Assembly (NCBI GenBank): GCA_900548635.1 | Contig: URLP01000106.1 | Location: 1 to 6,133 of the forward strand | Source: an uncultured Megasphaera sp. | GTDB lineage: Bacteria > Bacillota > Negativicutes > Veillonellales > Megasphaeraceae | DNA length: 6,133 nt | Direction of reading: 5' to 3' | Shown here: positions 1 through 4,859 of the stretch, one piece after another | Layout of the letters: every line of letters starts with the position of its first letter | Position numbering within the stretch: position 1 is the stretch's first letter | Made by a program: the position numbers and the translations under genes | Notes under the pieces: generated by a model | Told to the model about the DNA's origin: nothing | Databases searched by the model: none | What the model saw: the letters and a program-made list of their open reading frames with translations, nothing else

Positions 1-519
1 GGCGGTCAGTCGTCGAAGGCTACGCCTATCGGGGCTGTCGCACAGTTCGCCGCTTCGGGCCGCAAGTTCAATAAGAAGGACCTGGGCCGTCTCCTCATGA
101 CCTACGGTCATATTTACGTCGCACAGGTCGCCCTCGGCGCCGACCCGAATCAGCTGATCAAAGCCATTAAAGAAGCAGAAGCTTACAATGGACCGTCAAT
201 CATCATCGCCTATGCACCGTGCATCAACCACGGCATCAAAGGCGGCATGGGCAATGCCCAGCACGAAATGAAACGCGCCGTCGACTGCGGCTACTGGCAT
301 CTCTACCGCTACAACCCGCTGCTCAAGAAGGAAGGCAAGAATCCGTTCATCCTCGATTCGAAGGAACCGAAACAGTCCTTCCGCGAATACCTCATGGGTG
401 AAACGCGCTACGCTGCCCTGACGCGGACCTTCCCGGACATCGCCGACGAACTCTTTGCCAAAGCAGAAGAATTTGCCAAGAAGAAATATGAAGTCTACAA
501 AGACTTAGCGGACAAGTAA
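1..519 (+). CDS. nifJ: Pyruvate:ferredoxin oxidoreductase, C-terminal 172 residues (5' end outside window)
   Basis: This is the end of the single-chain enzyme that oxidatively decarboxylates pyruvate with CoA to acetyl-CoA, CO2 and reduced ferredoxin in the cytoplasm of anaerobes. The frame is open from base 1 and stops with TAA at 517-519. The fragment opens with GGQSSKATPIGAVAQFAASG, the signature of the thiamine-diphosphate domain of this family, followed by KKDLG and then YVAQVALGAD. The Cys in YAPCINHG (fragment residue 74) matches by position the single late cluster-ligand Cys known in this family; that assignment is inferred. The usual length is about 1,170-1,200 residues, so roughly 1,000 residues lie upstream. 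The protein ends soon after the conserved domain, without the extra C-terminal arm of the Desulfovibrio africanus enzyme. A terminator follows 29 bases after the stop. The family assignment is firm; the symbol nifJ is conventional and does not imply a role in nitrogen fixation. Confidence 0.95.
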   Translation, partial: GGQSSKATPIGAVAQFAASGRKFNKKDLGRLLMTYGHIYVAQVALGADPNQLIKAIKEAEAYNGPSIIIAYAPCINHGIKGGMGNAQHEMKRAVDCGYWHLYRYNPLLKKEGKNPFILDSKEPKQSFREYLMGETRYAALTRTFPDIADELFAKAEEFAKKKYEVYKDLADK

Positions 520-547
520 GACACGCTTTCACCATATACACACCCGG

Positions 548-575
548 AAACAGGGCCTCAGGGCAGCCCTGTTTT
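548..575 (+). terminator. Rho-independent terminator after the pyruvate:ferredoxin oxidoreductase gene
   Basis: A perfect 9-bp stem pairs 548-556 (AAACAGGGC) with 566-574 (GCCCTGTTT) around a 9-base loop. It ends in only four T's, so the U-tract is short. Its position 29 bases after the stop codon supports the role. Confidence 0.75.
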
Positions 576-637
576 CGTAACCTCGGACTCAGATGCCGCT
601 TCGCAGCGACAGACTCAGACTGACAACATCGCCTCGT

Positions 638-667
638 GAACCCCTCGGCTCGCAGACAGAGGGGTTC
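638..667. repeat. Perfect 9-bp inverted repeat in the non-coding gap
   Basis: The arms GAACCCCTC (638-646) and GAGGGGTTC (659-667) are exactly complementary around a 12-base loop. No T-run follows on the + strand, so it is not a standard terminator. It lies in the gap 577-700, which holds no convincing gene. That gap also contains an 8-bp direct repeat GACTCAGA at 586-593 and 612-619, and a small hairpin CGCT/AGCG at 597-608. The function is unknown. Confidence 0.5.
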
Positions 668-721
668 TTAACGGCAGCGATGCGAAGAGAGCCTGTTTAA
701 TAAATCCATTTAAAAGTCTGT

Positions 722-748
722 GCGATATATCGCTGCATATGATACAAT
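722..748 (+). promoter_or_regulatory. Extended -10 promoter with adjacent 12-bp palindrome, upstream of the histidine phosphatase
   Basis: TG-A-TACAAT at 740-748 matches an extended -10 element. No good -35 is seen 16-18 bases upstream, which is tolerable for an extended -10 promoter. Ending seven bases before the TG is the perfect palindrome GCGATATATCGC (722-733), placed where a repressor or activator could contact polymerase. The expected transcript start is near 755, giving a leader of about 17 bases that carries the ribosome binding site. The promoter call is moderate; the operator role is inference. Confidence 0.5.
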
Positions 749-771
749 AAAATAAAAAAGCAGGTGATAGT

Positions 772-1347
772 GTGAAAAGAATATGGCTCATCCGTCATGG
801 TGAAAGTATTGCCAATGCCGGTGAGGCGACGCAGGACCACCGCAATATCCCTCTGTCGGAGTTGGGCCTGAAGCAGGCCCAGGCTTTGGCCCTGCAGATT
901 CCTAAGCGGCCGGATCTGATTGTCACGTCGCCGTATCTGCGGGCCCAGCAGACAGCCATGTGTACGATTGGGCGCTTCCCTGATACGGTGACGGGAATTT
1001 GGGACTGCGTCCATGAGTTCGTCTATCTGGCCCCGGCGACTTGTGTCGGTACGACGTCGCAGCAGCGCCGGCCTCGGGTCATCAGGTACTGGCGCAAGAT
1101 GGATCCGGACTATATCGACGGTGAAGGAGCCGAAAGCTACCGTCAGCTCATCGGCCGCATCGAACGGACCCTGAGCCTTTTGCAGCGGCGGCCGGAACAG
1201 TTCATCCTGGTCTTTACGCATGCCCAGTTCATCCGCAATCTGCTCCTGGTCTATAAGAACCCGGGACGGCCTGTGGAAGAATACATGGCTGCTTTCCGCC
1301 ACAGCCTGCCGGTTCATAATGGCCAGATTGTGGAAATTACGATGTAA
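772..1347 (+). CDS. Histidine phosphatase family protein (phosphoglycerate mutase-like)
   Basis: This 191-residue cytoplasmic phosphatase belongs to the branch that works through a phosphohistidine intermediate. The visible catalytic set is complete: RHG at 8-10 with His9 as the nucleophile, Arg57 in SPYLRAQQT, Glu82 in the HEF segment as the likely proton donor, and the second His at 150 in FTHAQFIR. The GTG start at 772 is chosen because it begins directly before the KRIWLIRHGES strand and AGGTG at 762-766 lies five bases upstream. Family members range from phosphoglycerate mutase to alpha-ribazole phosphatase (CobC) and other sugar-phosphate phosphatases. The substrate cannot be read from the sequence. 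A cobalamin gene occurs 5 kb away but not in this operon, so a CobC role is only a possibility. It is probably cotranscribed with the acetyltransferase gene 13 bases downstream. Confidence 0.88.
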   Translation: MKRIWLIRHGESIANAGEATQDHRNIPLSELGLKQAQALALQIPKRPDLIVTSPYLRAQQTAMCTIGRFPDTVTGIWDCVHEFVYLAPATCVGTTSQQRRPRVIRYWRKMDPDYIDGEGAESYRQLIGRIERTLSLLQRRPEQFILVFTHAQFIRNLLLVYKNPGRPVEEYMAAFRHSLPVHNGQIVEITM

Positions 1348-1360
1348 AGGAGAAAACGCT

Positions 1361-1633
1361 ATGGAATTAAAATACAGTGAAAACAAAATCTGGATCGAAA
1401 ATGAAAAGGGTGCCGTCGTCGGTGAAGTCGACTTCCCCGAACAGCCGGACGGCAACTACGATATCGTCCACACCTTCGTCGACGACAGCCTGCGCGGCCA
1501 AGGCGCAGCGGCCAAACTGGTCAAGGCCGCGGCCGACGAAATCCGCCGCCGCAACAAAAAAACAGCCACTAGTTGCACCTACGCCCAGGCCTGGTTCAAA
1601 CGCCACAAAGACGAAGACGATTTGCTGGTGTGA
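1361..1633 (+). CDS. Small GNAT-like N-acetyltransferase (NATD1/YjdJ type)
   Basis: The protein has 90 residues, the normal size for this single-domain minimal branch of the GCN5-related acetyltransferases. Visible hallmarks are the strand IVHTFV (residues 35-40), the acetyl-CoA pyrophosphate-binding loop RGQGAA (45-50), the following helix KLVKAAADEIRR, and the family's ending around C72-TYAQAWFKRH. Relatives usually read CPYV at the Cys, so CTYA is a mild variant. The acceptor substrate of this branch is not known to me. The start at 1361 is supported by AAAGGAGA at 1346-1353, seven bases upstream, which overlaps the TAA of the phosphatase gene and suggests coupled translation. An in-frame reading that begins further upstream, inside the phosphatase gene, lacks a ribosome binding site. 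The shared terminator lies about 180 bases downstream, beyond the repeat arrays. Confidence 0.85.
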   Translation: MELKYSENKIWIENEKGAVVGEVDFPEQPDGNYDIVHTFVDDSLRGQGAAAKLVKAAADEIRRRNKKTATSCTYAQAWFKRHKDEDDLLV

Positions 1634-1642
1634 GGGAAAGGC

Positions 1643-1714
1643 CGTTTGTCGTAGTTCGTTCATCGTAGTTCGAAACGGTCGCAGTCCGCAGTCCGCGGTC
1701 CGCAGGCCGTAGGA
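1643..1714 (+). repeat. Degenerate 7-bp tandem array (CG-anchored heptamers)
   Basis: From 1643 the sequence falls into consecutive 7-base units, each starting with CG. Five units (CGTTTGT, CGTAGTT, CGTTCAT, CGTAGTT, CGAAACG) run to 1677. After a 2-base slip come five more at 1680-1714, of the form CGCAGTC, CGCAGTC, CGCGGTC, CGCAGGC, CGTAGGA. The array begins 10 bases after the acetyltransferase stop. It shares unit types with the arrays at 1775-1809 and 3289-3344. It is non-coding as far as can be seen; the remaining bases 1715-1774 show no recognisable feature. Confidence 0.75.
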
Positions 1715-1774
1715 GTCTCCATAATCGGCGGCCCGCTCGAATCCTGAGAACAGCCAAATTTTGTATTTGTACGA

Positions 1775-1809
1775 ATCTTCGCCAAACGACAAACGCCAAA
1801 CGAACCACG
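1775..1809 (-). repeat. CG-anchored heptamer array, opposite orientation, abutting a terminator
   Basis: Read on the minus strand from 1809, five in-phase units appear: CGTGGTT, CGTTTGG, CGTTTGT, CGTTTGG, CGAAGAT. CGTGGTT is identical to a unit in the array at 3289-3344, and CGTTTGT to the first unit at 1643. The array directly touches the left arm of the terminator at 1810. The 10-mer at 1643-1652 is exactly complementary to 1786-1795, so the two arrays in this gap could partly fold together in RNA. Confidence 0.7.
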
Positions 1810-1842
1810 AAAAAAGCTGCCGTATCATGCGGCAGCTTTTTT
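1810..1842. terminator. Bidirectional rho-independent terminator between convergent genes
   Basis: A 13-bp stem pairs 1810-1822 (six A's then GCTGCCG) with 1830-1842 (CGGCAGC then six T's) around a 7-base loop. A's on one side and T's on the other make it work for the + strand phosphatase/acetyltransferase unit and for the - strand nitroreductase gene, whose stop is eight bases away. Confidence 0.93.
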
Positions 1843-1849
1843 CATATTC

Positions 1850-2446
1850 TCAGAATTTCACTTTGACTCGTTCTTCAATGGGGACTTTTACAATCGGTTT
1901 CGGTGCTTCTGTGGGGGCACCGAAGGGCATCTGGGCGATGAGCTGCCAGCTGTCCGGGACGCCGGTCAGTTTTTTGACGTCGTCGTCGATGAGGGGATTG
2001 TAATGCTGGACGTTGACGCCCAGGCCGAGGTCGGTCAGGGCCGTCCAGATGGCGAACTGCATCATGCCGTTGGCCTGCTGGGCCCAGATGGGGAAGTTCT
2101 TGGCGTAGAGCGGGAACTGGGCGGCCATTTTATCGACGATGGCTGTATCATCGAAGTAAAGGACCGTGCCGTAAGCCGCAGCGAAGAAGTTGATTTTCGC
2201 TTCTGTTGCGGCGAAGTTGGTGGGCGGCACGATTTTGCGGAGCGTGTCCATCGTGATTTTCCAGATGGCATCGTGCGTTTCGCCGAAGGCGACGACGACT
2301 TTGCCGGACTGCATATTGAAAGCAGACGGAACTTCGCGGACCATGTCTTCGACGGTCTTGATGATCGTCGTCTGGGGCAGGGATACGTCTTTGCTCAGGG
2401 TATAGTTGGTACGTCTGTTGGTGACGGCTGTAGTAAAGTTATTCAT
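1850..2446 (-). CDS. Nitroreductase family protein, Frm2/CinD-like
   Basis: This 198-residue protein is a probable FMN-dependent NAD(P)H oxidoreductase of the branch that includes yeast Frm2/Hbn1 and the copper-induced CinD of Lactococcus. The visible signature includes RRTNY (11-15) and PSAFNMQSGK (40-49), an FMN-binding segment. It continues with the long conserved stretch FPLYAKNFPIWAQQANGMMQ (111-130), then FAIWTALTDLGLG, QHYNP (147-151) and QMPFG (172-176). Length and motif order are normal. The physiological substrate is unclear; relatives are linked to oxidative or metal stress and reduce quinones or nitroaromatics in vitro. The start is fixed by a near-consensus AGGAGGT at minus-strand 2459-2453, six bases before the ATG. 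The gene is transcribed alone, divergent from rpsD, and ends at the shared terminator. Confidence 0.92.
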   Translation of the reverse strand: MNNFTTAVTNRRTNYTLSKDVSLPQTTIIKTVEDMVREVPSAFNMQSGKVVVAFGETHDAIWKITMDTLRKIVPPTNFAATEAKINFFAAAYGTVLYFDDTAIVDKMAAQFPLYAKNFPIWAQQANGMMQFAIWTALTDLGLGVNVQHYNPLIDDDVKKLTGVPDSWQLIAQMPFGAPTEAPKPIVKVPIEERVKVKF

Positions 2447-2490
2447 AAGGACACCTCCTGAATTTTATATAACGAATAATGATTCTCCTT

Positions 2491-2530
2491 TATTTACCTT
2501 CAGTCTACCATACAATACAAAAGTAATCAA
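2491..2530 (-). promoter_or_regulatory. Candidate promoter(s) of the nitroreductase gene
   Basis: Two overlapping minus-strand candidates are visible. One is TTGATT (2530-2525), 17 bases, then TAGACT (2507-2502) with a TG extension. The other is TTGTAT (2520-2515), 18 bases, then TAAATA (2496-2491). Either gives a leader of roughly 40-50 bases. Neither is close enough to consensus to choose. An imperfect palindrome GAATAATGATTC at 2474-2485 lies within the expected leader. Confidence 0.4.
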
Positions 2531-2563
2531 GATTAAAAAGACCTGTTACATCTTTTTTGCATC

Positions 2564-2593
2564 TTGACAGTCCGGCACTCCTCGTGGTATCAT
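2564..2593 (+). promoter_or_regulatory. rpsD: Sigma-70 type promoter of rpsD
   Basis: A perfect -35 TTGACA (2564-2569), an 18-base spacer and TATCAT (2588-2593) with an upstream TG (2585-2586) give a strong promoter, as expected for a ribosomal protein gene standing alone. Transcription should start near 2600, leaving a leader of about 55 bases. Confidence 0.85.
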
Positions 2594-2600
2594 TTATACA

Positions 2601-2612
2601 TTGCGTAAGCAA
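2601..2612 (+). promoter_or_regulatory. Small hairpin at the predicted 5' end of the rpsD mRNA
   Basis: TTGC (2601-2604) pairs with GCAA (2609-2612) around GTAA, a GNRA-type tetraloop, right at the predicted transcription start. It is followed by an unstructured A/T-rich stretch up to the Shine-Dalgarno sequence. Such 5'-terminal hairpins can protect mRNA. The stem is only 4 bp, so this is tentative. Confidence 0.35.
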
Positions 2613-2654
2613 AATTTTAATTTCTTGAATTACTAACATGAGGTGATGTAGAAA

Positions 2655-3242
2655 ATGGCAACGAGGAGAGACCCGCGTTTTAAGGAATGTCGCCGGTTCG
2701 GACTGAATGTGTACGGACATCCTAAGGCATTAAAACGCGTACGTAAAGAACAGCGTCCGAAAAAGATGTCTGAATATGGCACACAGTTATTGGAAAAACA
2801 GAAGCTTCGCGCATACTACAATTTGCTCGAACGCCAGTTTGTCCGTTATTATGATAAAGCTAAGAAGATGGAAGGCGTTACCGGCCAGAACATGCTGAAA
2901 TTGCTGGAATGCCGTTTGGATAACCTCGTATATCGTATCGGTTTTGCAAACTCCATCCGCCAGGCCCGCCAGATGGTCAACCACGGCCACATCCTGGTCA
3001 ATGGCAAACGCTGCGACATTCCGTCGGCACACGTTAAAGTTGGTTCCGTTATCGCTTTGAAAGAAGCCTCCCGTTCCAACGAAATGTACAAAAAATCTTT
3101 CCAGGAATTGAAGACTTTCGATGTCCCGTACATTGAAAAGAACTTCGACGGCTTCGAAGGCACACTCACCCGTATGCCCGAACGCGACGAAATCCCTGTA
3201 GAAATCAACGAAACGCTCATCGTCGAATTGTACTCCAAATAA
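2655..3242 (+). CDS. rpsD: 30S ribosomal protein S4, Cys-poor short form
   Basis: This 195-residue primary 16S rRNA-binding protein helps nucleate the 30S subunit body and contributes to decoding accuracy. Clear landmarks are KKMSEYGTQLLEKQKLR (36-52), ERQFVRYY, the S4 RNA-binding domain starting at RLDNLVYRIGFA (87-98) and continuing through ARQMVNHGHILVNGK (104-118), and the ending EINETLIVELYSK. The start is supported by GAGGTGAT at 2640-2647, seven bases upstream. The N-terminus has only one Cys (C12), so it cannot form the zinc site of Cys-rich S4 proteins. It also lacks the usual KRPYxPGxHG stretch, replaced by YGHPKALKRVRKEQRPKK. The gene stands alone with its own promoter and terminator, not beside rpsM, rpsK and rpoA, so it may be either the sole S4 or a second copy. 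Confidence 0.96.
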   Translation: MATRRDPRFKECRRFGLNVYGHPKALKRVRKEQRPKKMSEYGTQLLEKQKLRAYYNLLERQFVRYYDKAKKMEGVTGQNMLKLLECRLDNLVYRIGFANSIRQARQMVNHGHILVNGKRCDIPSAHVKVGSVIALKEASRSNEMYKKSFQELKTFDVPYIEKNFDGFEGTLTRMPERDEIPVEINETLIVELYSK

Positions 3243-3258
3243 TTTGATGGTGATCATA

Positions 3259-3288
3259 AAAAAGACCTGCCTTGCGGCAGGTCTTTTT
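3259..3288. terminator. Bidirectional terminator between rpsD and the converging operon
   Basis: A 13-bp stem pairs 3259-3271 (AAAAAGACCTGCC) with 3276-3288 (GGCAGGTCTTTTT) around TTGC. The T-run on one side and A-run on the other serve rpsD on the + strand and the DnaQ-fold gene on the - strand. Confidence 0.92.
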
Positions 3289-3344
3289 CGTTTTCCGTGG
3301 TTCGTGATTCGTTTTCCGTGGTTCGTGATTCGTTTGCCGTTAAG
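3289..3344 (+). repeat. Eight-unit CG-anchored heptamer array with a perfect 21-bp duplication
   Basis: These 56 bases divide exactly into eight 7-base units, each beginning with CG. The trio CGTTTTC, CGTGGTT, CGTGATT at 3289-3309 is repeated without a mismatch at 3310-3330, then followed by CGTTTGC and CGTTAAG. The array starts at the first base after the terminator stem and ends 11 bases before the next terminator stem. No coding or regulatory role is evident. Confidence 0.85.
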
Positions 3345-3355
3345 TGAGACAAGCT

Positions 3356-3376
3356 CGCTGTCGCAGCGCCTTTTTT
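3356..3376 (+). terminator. Second, + strand terminator-like hairpin after rpsD
   Basis: CGCTG (3356-3360) pairs with CAGCG (3364-3368) around TCG. CC and then six T's (3371-3376) follow. The T-run overlaps the stop codon of the converging - strand gene. A short but GC-rich stem makes it a plausible back-up terminator for read-through past 3288. Confidence 0.55.
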
Positions 3377-4331
3377 ACATATTCTCTGAAAAATCGAGCC
3401 CTTTGTCGGTGGCGTAGTACGTGCCTTCTTTTTCTCCTTTTTCGACGTAGCCTTTCTGCAGCAGGTCGTCGATGAGGGACTGATCCGGTTCGTCCGGCGC
3501 AAACATTTCCTGCGGCGTGCCTTCTTCGCGTTCGACAGCGGCGATGAGGGCCGCTTCACGGTCGTCGTCAGTCGGCGCTTTCTTGACGTACGTCAGGTCC
3601 GGCAGGAACATGGGGTATTCCTTGTGGGCCGTGAGGAAGAAACGGCCGATGGCGATGGCCTGGCTCAGGAGGTTGCCTTCTTCGGTCTGGATATCCATTT
3701 CATCGCAGATGACGTTGAACTGGTTCGATGAGAAGTGATAGAGCTTCTTGGCCACTTCCAGCGTGTCGGCGTAGCGCAGGGACGGCGCTTCGATGCCGTA
3801 AATGTGCAGGGCGTGGGCGAGGCAGCCCATGACGAACGGTGCGTTGTGGGCGACCAGGGTCTGGCCTTCGATGAGGTTCTTCAGGCCGGCCTGCCAGTAT
3901 TCGCCGAATTCGTCGGCCTTCGAGAGTTCATCCCAATGGTAGCGGTCCTTGACGGCGGAAAGGTTGTTTTCCGGCGGACGGACGTAAAAATAGCGCGTAT
4001 CCTTCAGTTCGCCGTGGTCGAATTCGGCCAGGGCCAGGAGACAGATGGAGTAGGGCTGTTCGTTGGCCAGCTCGATGGCGACAGTCGTGAAGTGCTGCGG
4101 GAAGCGGCGCAGTTTGCCTTTTTCTTCGATAGGGTACTTGTAGTAACCGTCGTTGGGACGGATGTCGTACTGGTGAAGGTTGGCGACTTTGACGTGTTCC
4201 TTCGTTGCCAGCTCTTTCTGGGCTTTGGCTTTGCGGTGCCGTTTGCGCAGGGCCGACGTCAGGGAGTAGAGGACGGCTGCGATGAAGACGATGGTGACGA
4301 TCGTCGTGATGATGTGGATAATGGAATCCAT
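3375..4331 (-). CDS. Membrane-anchored DnaQ-fold protein, probably catalytically inactive exonuclease homologue
   Basis: This 318-residue protein has three parts. One N-terminal membrane helix (about residues 4-27) is followed by a basic stretch RKRHRKAKAQK (29-39), predicting the rest in the cytoplasm. Residues about 81-235 resemble the DnaQ-like (DEDDh) 3'-5' exonuclease fold, with FTTVAIELANE for the first strand, LVAHNAPF for Exo II and LRYADTLEVAKKL in between. About 284-314 looks like a small winged-helix segment (DDLLQKGYVEKGEKEGTYYATDKG). Aligned by eye to active relatives, the first Asp is Ala85, Glu87 is kept, the Exo II Asp is Val167, and the HxAxxD His and Asp are Gly219 and Gln224. 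Most metal ligands are therefore gone. The ATG at 4331 is the first in frame after a TGA, with AAAGGA 11 bases upstream. The gene begins 38 bases after the exported-protein gene and is probably its operon partner. A non-enzymatic binding role is inference. Confidence 0.75.
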   Translation of the reverse strand: MDSIIHIITTIVTIVFIAAVLYSLTSALRKRHRKAKAQKELATKEHVKVANLHQYDIRPNDGYYKYPIEEKGKLRRFPQHFTTVAIELANEQPYSICLLALAEFDHGELKDTRYFYVRPPENNLSAVKDRYHWDELSKADEFGEYWQAGLKNLIEGQTLVAHNAPFVMGCLAHALHIYGIEAPSLRYADTLEVAKKLYHFSSNQFNVICDEMDIQTEEGNLLSQAIAIGRFFLTAHKEYPMFLPDLTYVKKAPTDDDREAALIAAVEREEGTPQEMFAPDEPDQSLIDDLLQKGYVEKGEKEGTYYATDKGLDFSENM

Positions 4332-4369
4332 AGCGTATCAAATCCTTTGCGATAATTTAGGCGGCAGTC

Positions 4370-4810
4370 TTATTCTTGAAAGAAGTTCATATCATAGCAG
4401 GTGCGGAAGGCGCGGTTGGCAGCATTGCCGTTGGCAGAGAGGCGGTCTGTCGTCTTCACTTCCGGGTTGGGCAGGGCCAGGGTAGAGATGACATTGCCCT
4501 GGAGATCGTAGCCGACATCACCGAGGGTCTGCGTTTTTACGGTTTGGGCTTTAAAATTGTAGAAGAAATTGTTATCATAACCTTGTACCGTATTGTGGGC
4601 GTAGTCATAGGTAATGACCGTCGCACGGATGATGTAGTACGGCGGATCGTAGCGGACCGACTGGATCGTATTCAGATCGAGGTATGATTCCGTCGTGTCG
4701 TCATGGCCGACCTGGACGAAGCGCGTATTGCTGTCGAGGAAAGTAGCCGATGCCATGATGCTGAAGCAACAGGCAAAGGCCAGGGCCAGACCTGCAATTT
4801 TTTTGAACAT
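4370..4810 (-). CDS. Small exported protein of unknown function
   Basis: This 146-residue protein starts with a classic signal peptide. MFKK is followed by a hydrophobic core (IAGLALAFACCFSIM) and a likely signal peptidase I site after ASA at residue 22. The mature part of about 124 residues is rich in aromatic residues, with strand-like segments TRFVQVG, ESYLDLNTIQ, YYIIRATVITY and NNFFYNFKAQTVK, then YDLQGNVISTLALPNP. It ends in a segment with one Cys (TCYDMNFFQE). This layout recalls small surface-adhesin protein E-like domains that are common in this bacterial group, but I cannot confirm the family. The start at 4810 is preferred because AAGGAAG lies eight bases upstream and a good promoter lies just beyond; an in-frame start at 4924 would sit upstream of that promoter. 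Cys14 and Cys15 lie within the hydrophobic core and lack a proper lipobox. Confidence 0.8.
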   Translation of the reverse strand: MFKKIAGLALAFACCFSIMASATFLDSNTRFVQVGHDDTTESYLDLNTIQSVRYDPPYYIIRATVITYDYAHNTVQGYDNNFFYNFKAQTVKTQTLGDVGYDLQGNVISTLALPNPEVKTTDRLSANGNAANRAFRTCYDMNFFQE

Positions 4811-4822
4811 AAGACATACTTC

Positions 4823-4849
4823 CTTTCCCAGGCTCTCCTTCTTGGAAAG
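4823..4849 (-). promoter_or_regulatory. Possible leader hairpin masking the ribosome binding site
   Basis: On the minus strand, CTTTCC (4849-4844) can pair with GGAAAG (4828-4823) around a 15-base loop. The downstream arm overlaps three bases of the AAGGAAG Shine-Dalgarno sequence (4825-4819) of the exported-protein gene. Only six pairs are available, so regulation is speculative. Confidence 0.25.
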
Positions 4850-4859
4850 CTCACTATAT

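Noticed and set aside
697..1455. Long open frame on the minus strand opposite the phosphatase gene (252 codons)
   Set aside because: It is antisense to a gene with complete catalytic motifs. Its own product is low-complexity Arg/Pro-rich with no recognisable domain.
2003..2461. Open frame on the + strand opposite the nitroreductase gene
   Set aside because: It lies wholly antisense to a confidently identified gene and its translation has no domain.
2535..2557. A/T-only hairpin followed by T's between the divergent promoters
   Set aside because: The seven-pair stem of A's and T's (AAAAAGA/TCTTTTT) is too weak to terminate, and no transcript is expected to end there.
3289..3344. CRISPR array or DnaA-box cluster
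   Set aside because: The units are 7 bases with no unique spacers, so it is not CRISPR. They do not resemble the TTATCCACA DnaA box.
3735..4355. Open frame of 206 codons on the + strand opposite the DnaQ-fold gene
   Set aside because: It has no ribosome binding site or domain and is explained as a mirror frame of the minus-strand gene, which has a promoter, membrane helix and fold motifs.
4766..4771. Lipoprotein signal in the exported protein (Cys14-Cys15)
   Set aside because: The residues before the Cys read AFA, not a proper lipobox, and the Cys pair is inside the hydrophobic core, before the AxA-type cleavage site.
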